Positions 59,311-64,000 of a stretch of 64,000 nt of DNA are shown one piece after another. The position numbers and the translations under genes were made by a program. This DNA comes from Elstera cyanobacteriorum (lineage in GTDB: Bacteria; Pseudomonadota; Alphaproteobacteria; Elsterales; Elsteraceae), in NCBI RefSeq assembly GCF_002251735.1, contig NZ_NOXS01000034.1, positions 376 through 64,375 of the forward strand, given 5' to 3'. Every line of letters begins with the position of its first letter. Position 1 is the stretch's first letter. Below the pieces are notes generated by a model that was not told where the DNA came from, made no database searches, and saw only the letters and a program-made list of their open reading frames with translations.

Positions 59311-60777
59311 TCAGATCACACTCTCTTCCAAAGCGGCTTCTTCCGCCCGTCCCGTGCCGCCAAGCAGGCGGCCAAGGACGTGGAAGCCGCGTTCAATATC
59401 CTCCCGCCCGCGCGGCGTCCCCAGGGCGAGGCGTAGCCCGTCGCTGACCGTGCGGCCTACGCAAAAGGCGGCGGTGGGCGATAGGATCACCCCATCGCGG
59501 CGGGCGGCGGCGATCAGCACATCGTCGCGCCAGCCTTCCGGCAGATCGAGCCAGAGGTGGTAGGAGCTTGGGTGCGTCGGGCGCGGGCTTAGGCCGTACC
59601 CGCCCAAGACGCGGCGGGCGATGGCTTGGCGGGCGGCGGCTTCCAGGCGCTTTTCGGCAATCAGACGCTGGGCCGTGCCACTATCGACCCAGAGGCGGAC
59701 GATTTCGGCCATCAGCGGCGGCGCCATCCAGACGGTGGTGCGCACACCGGTGGCGATGCGGGTTGCCGCTTCCGGCGGGGCAACAAGCGCGCCGATGCGC
59801 AGGCCCGCCGCCAAACTCTTCGAGGTAGAATTGAGGTAATAGACCTGATCCGGCGCATAGCTGCGCAGTGGCAGCGGCGCTTCGGGCACGAGGAAGCCAT
59901 AGACATCATCTTCCAAGATCGCGACGCGATAGCGCTGGGCGATCTCGGCAATCTCTGCCCGGCGGGCGGCGCTCCAGATGATTGCCGTCGGGTTTTGCAG
60001 CGTCGGCATGCAGTAGAGCGCCTTCACCAGCCCCTCGCGGCAAGCGGCGTCGAAAGCGTCGGGCAGAATGCCCTCGGCGTCGCCCGGCAGGCCCTTTAAG
60101 CGTAAGTGCATCAAGCGCGCCGCCGACTTCAGCCCGCCATAGGTCAGCGCGTCGCAGGCGATGGTATCGCCCGGCGCGGCAACGGCGGATAGGGCCATGA
60201 GCAGCGCATGCTGCGCGCCGGAGGTCAGGAAGACGCTTTCCGGCAGTGGCTCGAACCCGGGACGGGAGAGGAAGCGCGCCATCGCCGCACGATGATCGGC
60301 CATGCCGAGGTGCGGTTGATAGGCCAGGAAGGGTTCGACCGCGCCGCCCTGGGCGATTTCGGCCAGGGTTTCACTCAGGCACCGCGCTTCACTGCCGCAA
60401 TTGTTTCCCGACACATTGATCGCAAGGTCGATCAATGTGTCGCTATTGGTCAGCGCCGTCGCCGCCACTTGTTCCAGGCGTGGGCGGACAAAGGTGCCGC
60501 GCCCAACCTCGCCCCCGATGAGCCCGCGCTTTTCCGCCTCCGAATAGGCGCGCGTTACCGTGCCGACGGTGACTTTCAGCCGATAGGCAAGCTCGCGATG
60601 GGTCGGTAGGCGGGTGCCGCTCGGCAGGCGGTTTTGCTCGATATCCTCCGCCAGCGCATCGGCAATTGCCTTATAGCGCGGCCCCCGAAACCGGCTGAGA
60701 TCGGGCAGCCAGAGATCGCCGGGGCGATGCGGCAGCGCGGCGGCAGGGCGGGCGTAGGTTTCGAGCATGGCGGTCAT
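59311..60777 (-). CDS. MocR/PdxR-type regulator (GntR HTH fused to an aminotransferase domain)
   Basis: A 488-residue MocR protein. The winged helix of the GntR type is at about residues 30-100 (YKAIADALAEDIEQNRLPSGTRLPTHRELAYRLKVTVGTVTRAYSEAEKRGLIGGEVGRGTFV). The rest is a fold-type I aminotransferase with the PLP lysine in STSKSLAAGLRIG. MocR proteins bind PLP or an aminated ligand and regulate a nearby or divergent gene. AAGGAGACCGGCC precedes the ATG. The intergenic region to the DUF1127 gene contains several inverted repeats (60821-60918) that may be its binding sites. Confidence 0.92.
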   Translation of the reverse strand: MTAMLETYARPAAALPHRPGDLWLPDLSRFRGPRYKAIADALAEDIEQNRLPSGTRLPTHRELAYRLKVTVGTVTRAYSEAEKRGLIGGEVGRGTFVRPRLEQVAATALTNSDTLIDLAINVSGNNCGSEARCLSETLAEIAQGGAVEPFLAYQPHLGMADHRAAMARFLSRPGFEPLPESVFLTSGAQHALLMALSAVAAPGDTIACDALTYGGLKSAARLMHLRLKGLPGDAEGILPDAFDAACREGLVKALYCMPTLQNPTAIIWSAARRAEIAEIAQRYRVAILEDDVYGFLVPEAPLPLRSYAPDQVYYLNSTSKSLAAGLRIGALVAPPEAATRIATGVRTTVWMAPPLMAEIVRLWVDSGTAQRLIAEKRLEAAARQAIARRVLGGYGLSPRPTHPSSYHLWLDLPEGWRDDVLIAAARRDGVILSPTAAFCVGRTVSDGLRLALGTPRGREDIERGFHVLGRLLGGTGRAEEAALEESVI

Positions 60778-60820
60778 GGCCGGTCTCCTTTGTCTCGATC
60801 CTAGGGGAAGTACCCCCAGG

Positions 60821-60918
60821 TGTCGAGAGAGATTGTCCTCTTTTTCTCACGAAAATTCATAATTGTTTCGAAATTTTTCAGAACAATTTTGTCTTCGAGA
60901 CAATTATTCCCCTCGACA
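60821..60918. promoter_or_regulatory. Repeat-rich MocR control region
   Basis: TGTCGAG (60821-60827) has its complement CTCGACA at 60912-60918, and ATTGTC (60832-60837) has GACAAT at 60899-60904. AATTGTT (60861-60867) pairs with AACAATT (60882-60888). These nested inverted repeats lie between the divergent MocR and DUF1127 genes and look like paired regulator sites. Confidence 0.5.
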
Positions 60919-60981
60919 GAGTGGTTGTTTGGGATCGAAATAAGGGCCTGTCCATAAATTGTATCCTAAAGGAGAAGGACA

Positions 60982-61242
60982 ATGGCTCAGAAAACGGCAC
61001 AAATCTTTTACGCTTCCGTCGAAGCAACCGGCGCCGCGCCGCGTCGCGCCGTTTCCAAGACCATTGTCCGCACGCTCGCGGCGCCGCTGCTGTGGCTTGC
61101 GGCGGTCAATCGGCGGTATCGCCTGCACGTTCGGTTCGAAGACCTGCCGCCCGATATTCGGCGTGATCTTGGCTTTCGGGAAGATACGGGACAATCGGGC
61201 TTGCGGGGAGGGGACAATGTCCGCTTTCCTGACTGGACCTGA
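60982..61242 (+). CDS. DUF1127-like small protein
   Basis: An 86-residue protein. VNRRYRLHVRFEDLPPDIRRDLGFRED in the middle matches the DUF1127 pattern of a short arginine-rich helix ending in DLG(I/F). Arginine-rich DUF1127 proteins occur widely in alphaproteobacteria and, where studied, influence RNA turnover or phosphate and nitrogen adaptation. AAAGGAGAAGGACA precedes the ATG. It is divergent from MocR and may be its target. Its last nine codons overlap an alternative start of the AlaX gene. Confidence 0.72.
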   Translation: MAQKTAQIFYASVEATGAAPRRAVSKTIVRTLAAPLLWLAAVNRRYRLHVRFEDLPPDIRRDLGFREDTGQSGLRGGDNVRFPDWT

Positions 61243-61333
61243 CGCGACGGCGGCCCGCGCCCCGCTGTGGTCCCTGTGGGCTGCACGGTGGCTGTCCGCG
61301 CCGTCACCGTCTTTCGCCGATGAGGAGAGCGAC

Positions 61334-62086
61334 ATGACCGAGACACTCACCGCCGCCGTGCCTGCCACCGAGGATTTATTCCGCGCCGATGCTTACGCGG
61401 TCACGACGACCGCAACGGTGCTGGCGGTTTTGGCGGGCGAGGCGGGGGCGGAGATTATCCTCGATCGCACCCTCTTCTACCCGATGGGCGGCGGCCAGCC
61501 GGGCGATACGGGCGTCATTCTTGCCCCTGACGGGACGGAGTGTGTCATCACCGATACCCGCAAGGGCATCCAGCCGGGGACAATCGCCCATCGGGCAGCC
61601 TCGGCGGGAACGCTGGCGCCGGGGCAGACGGTGACCCTGCGGCTCGATTGGCCGCGCCGTCATAAGCTGATGCGCATGCACACCTGCCTGCATCTTCTCT
61701 CCGCCGTCATCCCGGCTGGGGTAACGGGCGGGCAGGTTGGGGAGGATAAGGGGCGGCTGGATTTTGATATTGGCGAGCTGGTGCTGGACCGCGACGCCAT
61801 CGAAGCCCAGCTCAACGCCCTGATTGCCGCCGATCACCCGGTGGGGCAGCGCGCGATCACCGATGCCGAACTGGACGCCAATCCGGGCCTTGTCAAAACC
61901 ATGTCCGTCCAGCCGCCGCGCGGCGCGGGGATCGTGCGGCTGATCGAGATTCCGGGCGTCGATCTTCAGCCCTGCGGCGGCACCCATGTTGCCCGCACGG
62001 GGGAAATCGGCCCGGTGCGGATCGAGAAAATCGAGAATAAGGGCAAGCGCAACCGCCGGGTCGTGCTGGCGTTTGCCGAAGGATAA
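61334..62086 (+). CDS. Alanyl-tRNA editing protein (AlaX-like)
   Basis: A 250-residue free-standing editing domain of alanyl-tRNA synthetase type. FYPMGGGQPGDTG, MHTCLHLLSA (HxxxH zinc ligands), and DLQPCGGTHVARTGEIG (Cys and His ligands) are diagnostic. It hydrolyses Ser-tRNA(Ala) or Gly-tRNA(Ala) made by mistake. ATG 61334 has GGAGAGCGAC upstream; an in-frame ATG at 61217 with GGGGAGGGG would add 39 residues outside the family's usual start and cannot be excluded. A GNAT gene follows after 11 bases. Confidence 0.88.
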   Translation: MTETLTAAVPATEDLFRADAYAVTTTATVLAVLAGEAGAEIILDRTLFYPMGGGQPGDTGVILAPDGTECVITDTRKGIQPGTIAHRAASAGTLAPGQTVTLRLDWPRRHKLMRMHTCLHLLSAVIPAGVTGGQVGEDKGRLDFDIGELVLDRDAIEAQLNALIAADHPVGQRAITDAELDANPGLVKTMSVQPPRGAGIVRLIEIPGVDLQPCGGTHVARTGEIGPVRIEKIENKGKRNRRVVLAFAEG

Positions 62087-62097
62087 GCGAGAGACCG

Positions 62098-62703
62098 ATG
62101 GACCTTTCCCCCGTTACCCTGCGCGGGCGGCGCGTTACCCTCGTGCCGCTCACCGCCGATCACGGCCCGGCGCTGGCCGCCGCCATCGGCACCGATCCGG
62201 TTTTCCGCTATTTCGGCGGCCTTCCGGCGGCGGATAGCGCGGCGGTGCCAGCGTTTCTGGCCGTTGCCGAGGCGATGGTTGCCGCCCAGACTGCCGTGCC
62301 TTTCTGCACGCTGGATGCGGCGACCGGCGCGCCCATCGGCTCCAGCCGGATCGCCATGATCGACCCGCAGCACCGCCGGGGGGAGATTGGGTGGACCTTC
62401 CTGATCCCGCGCTATCAGCGCAGCGGCACCAACCGGGAAGCCAAATATCTGATGCTGCGCCATGCCTTCGAAACGATGGGCTTTAATCGCATTCAGATCA
62501 GCACCCACCACGAAAATATCCAGTCGCAAACCGCCATCGCCGCCTTGGGGGCGGTGAAGGAAGGTGTGTTGCGCAATCACATCATCATGGGCGACGGCTC
62601 GAACCGCCATACGGTGGTTTTCTCGATTGTGCCGGACGAATGGCCCGCGATCAAAGCGCGCCTCGAAGCGCAACTTTATCCCGATGGAGATATCCCCGCA
62701 TGA
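62098..62703 (+). CDS. GNAT family N-acetyltransferase (RimJ/RimL-like)
   Basis: A 201-residue acetyltransferase. VTLRGRRVTLVPLTADHGPALAAAIG, MIDPQHRRGEIGWTFLIPRYQRSGTNREAKYLMLRHAFETMGFNRIQISTHHENIQSQTAIAALGAVKEGVLRNHIIM has the RimJ-type pattern with the acetyl-CoA loop region (QRSGTNREAK). The acceptor may be a ribosomal protein, tRNA-linked amino group or small molecule; it is unknown. Its stop overlaps the ATG of the PhzF gene, so the AlaX-GNAT-PhzF genes are co-translated. Confidence 0.85.
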   Translation: MDLSPVTLRGRRVTLVPLTADHGPALAAAIGTDPVFRYFGGLPAADSAAVPAFLAVAEAMVAAQTAVPFCTLDAATGAPIGSSRIAMIDPQHRRGEIGWTFLIPRYQRSGTNREAKYLMLRHAFETMGFNRIQISTHHENIQSQTAIAALGAVKEGVLRNHIIMGDGSNRHTVVFSIVPDEWPAIKARLEAQLYPDGDIPA

Positions 62704-63542
62704 GCTGGACGCTGCCCTTCTATCAGGTCGATGCCTTTCATCCGCAGCGCTATCGCGGTAATCCGGCGGCGATTGTCCTGCTGACGGAGGCTTTGAGCGA
62801 CGCCGACATGCAGACAATCGCGGCGGAAAACAACCTATCGGAAACCGCCTATATCCGCCGTCGTCCGGGCGCGGCGGTGGACTATGACATCCGCTGGTTC
62901 GCCCCAGCGCTGGAAGTGCAGCTCTGCGGTCACGCCACCCTTGCCAGTGCGGCGGTGGTGCTGGAGCGGCTGGAGCCGGGGGCGACGCGCGTCACCTTCC
63001 AAAGCCTCAGCGGGCCGCTCTATGTCGATAAGGTCGCGCTCGCCGATGGCACGCCCGGCTATCAATTGGATTTCCCGCGCGACGTGCCGGATGTCCTCAC
63101 CGACGCGGCCTTGGTGGCCCAGGTTGCCGAGGCGTTTGGGGTAGAGGTGCTCGGTCTGCTGAATAGCCCAACAGCCGCCTATCGGCTGATTGCCCTGGTC
63201 CGCGATGCGGCAACGGTGGAAAACGCAGCCCCCGATCTGACCAAGGTGAAGGCTATCCCCTATCGCTCGCTGTCCCTGACGGCGGCGGGGGATGGCGCGC
63301 ATGCGGATGTGGATTTTGTCTCCCGCATGTTTGCGCCGCGCGCGGGGATCAGCGAAGATCCGGTGACCGGCTCGCTGCACTGTATCCTCACCCCCTATTG
63401 GGCGAACAGGCTGGGGAAGACCAAGCTGCGTGCCCGGCAACTCAGCGCCCGGCGCGGCGAATTGACGGTGGAAGATACCGGCACCCGCACGCTGATTGCC
63501 GGGGCGGCAACCTTCGTGATCGAAGGGCAGATCACCGTTTAG
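62700..63542 (+). CDS. PhzF family isomerase/epimerase-like protein, copy 1
   Basis: A 280-residue PhzF-fold protein. PFYQVDAFHPQRYRGNPAAIVLL, AAENNLSETAYIRRR with the catalytic Glu, RWFAPALEVQLCGHATLASAAVVLE and ISEDPVTGSLHCILTPYWANRLGK are the conserved blocks of two diaminopimelate-epimerase-like halves. PhzF itself isomerises a phenazine precursor, but no phenazine genes are nearby; most members have unknown substrates. ATGA overlap with the GNAT gene. A close paralogue starts 65 bases downstream. Confidence 0.9.
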   Translation: MSWTLPFYQVDAFHPQRYRGNPAAIVLLTEALSDADMQTIAAENNLSETAYIRRRPGAAVDYDIRWFAPALEVQLCGHATLASAAVVLERLEPGATRVTFQSLSGPLYVDKVALADGTPGYQLDFPRDVPDVLTDAALVAQVAEAFGVEVLGLLNSPTAAYRLIALVRDAATVENAAPDLTKVKAIPYRSLSLTAAGDGAHADVDFVSRMFAPRAGISEDPVTGSLHCILTPYWANRLGKTKLRARQLSARRGELTVEDTGTRTLIAGAATFVIEGQITV

Positions 63543-63607
63543 CCCTTGTGTCTTTTGCTGTTGCGCCGATATGGGCGTAAGGCCCCCAGGATTGGAAACC
63601 GCTGCCG

Positions 63608-64000
63608 ATGTCGCTGACACTGCCCTTTTTTCAGGTCGATGCTTTCACTGCCGAACGGTTTCGCGGCAATCCCGCCGCCATTGTGGCCGAGGCCGACCCG
63701 TTAACCGAGGCCCAGATGCTGGCGATTGCGGCGGAAAATAATCTGTCGGAAACCGCCTATCTTCGGCGGCGGCAAGGGACGGCAGCAGAATACGATATTC
63801 GCTGGTTCACGCCGGTGATGGAGATGGACCTTTGCGGCCACGCCACCCTCGCCAGCGCGGCGGTGGTGCTGGAACGGTTGGAGCCAAGGGCGGAACGGGT
63901 GATATTCCACGGCCAGCGCGGCCCGTTGCGTGTGGATAAAATAACCTTACCAAACGACGCGCCCGGCTATCAGCTCGATTTTCCGCGCGATCCGCTTCAG
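63608..64000 (+). CDS. PhzF family protein, copy 2 (cut by the window edge)
   Basis: The first 131 codons of a second PhzF-like protein. It parallels copy 1 block by block: PFFQVDAFTAERFRGNPAAIV, AAENNLSETAYLRRR, RWFTPVMEMDLCGHATLASAAVVLERLEP and APGYQLDFPRD. The pair therefore arose by tandem duplication. The rest of the gene lies beyond the window. It may form heterodimers with copy 1 or handle another substrate. Confidence 0.88.
   Translation, partial: MSLTLPFFQVDAFTAERFRGNPAAIVAEADPLTEAQMLAIAAENNLSETAYLRRRQGTAAEYDIRWFTPVMEMDLCGHATLASAAVVLERLEPRAERVIFHGQRGPLRVDKITLPNDAPGYQLDFPRDPLQ

Noticed and set aside
62700-64000. PhzF genes as evidence for phenazine synthesis
   Set aside because: No other phz genes are present and the PhzF fold is widespread in unrelated pathways.

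Overview
This is chromosomal DNA of a high-GC alphaproteobacterium, most likely from the Rhodospirillales (Azospirillum/Elstera-like). The placement rests on gene content: a MucR/Ros regulator, ornithine-lipid genes olsB-olsA, DUF1127, a TAXI-type binding protein, RHH_4 ribbon-helix-helix proteins, a DUF484-xerC pair and several chemoreceptors. No rRNA, tRNA, CRISPR array, prophage or insertion sequence was recognised. The window is densely coded and almost entirely core or niche-adaptation genes. The last gene, a second PhzF paralogue, is cut by the right edge.

Layout. 0-9 kb: a GDSL esterase, small secreted and DNA-binding proteins, a DJ-1/PfpI protein, a PLP-dependent deaminase, a UDP-glucuronate decarboxylase-type enzyme, YqhA, a TAXI binding protein, a glycerophosphodiesterase, leucyl aminopeptidase and a quinone reductase. 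9-12 kb: MarR regulators with a matched operator in front of a membrane protein, then a chemoreceptor. 12-20 kb: housekeeping genes (xerC, DUF484, transaldolase, priA, coaBC, dut, a Rrf2 regulator and cysK). 20-27 kb: a second MarR/operator/MFS module, an Nfu-type Fe-S carrier, a Bax-like glucosaminidase, and a LysR/MFS divergent pair. 26.7-34.2 kb: a chemoreceptor fused to a UrtA-type urea/amide-binding domain, a YjfK-YjfL-YjfJ-like membrane-stress cluster, and a Cache chemoreceptor. 34-37 kb: a Tat-exported amidase, a RHH protein, a small secreted protein and AT-rich spacers. 36.6-40.9 kb: sulfonate cluster ssuA-ssuD-ssuC-ssuB, preceded by a palindrome and a previously unannotated 27-residue leader peptide ending in three consecutive cysteines. 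40.9-48.7 kb: cobyric acid synthase operon, AMP nucleosidase, DUF445, LysR. 48.7-51.3 kb: DoxX, peroxiredoxin, Sco-type copper chaperone. 51.5-53.7 kb: small protein, degenerate polysaccharide deacetylase, VanX-type dipeptidase. 53.8-59.3 kb: tsaB-rimI, mucR, fur, olsB-olsA, L-serine dehydratase. 59.3-64 kb: MocR regulator, DUF1127 protein, AlaX-type editing enzyme, GNAT, and two tandem PhzF genes.

The most interesting points are: (i) the poly-cysteine leader peptide before the sulfonate genes, which has the layout of a ribosome-mediated cysteine attenuator; (ii) a chemoreceptor whose domain order is reversed, with the cytoplasmic signalling hairpin followed by a C-terminal UrtA-like receptor domain, implying cytoplasmic ligand sensing; (iii) a palindromic intergenic repeat whose two arms carry the stop codons of two convergent genes; (iv) two independent MarR modules, each with a matching palindrome in the regulator promoter and in the promoter of the adjacent membrane-protein gene, both regulators apparently being nearly leaderless; (v) a NodB-fold protein that has lost every metal ligand; and (vi) a YjfK-like protein joined to an exported, Ser/Gly-rich N-terminal half. 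Sulfur handling recurs: a Rrf2 regulator next to cysK with a palindromic operator candidate, and the ssu cluster with its leader.
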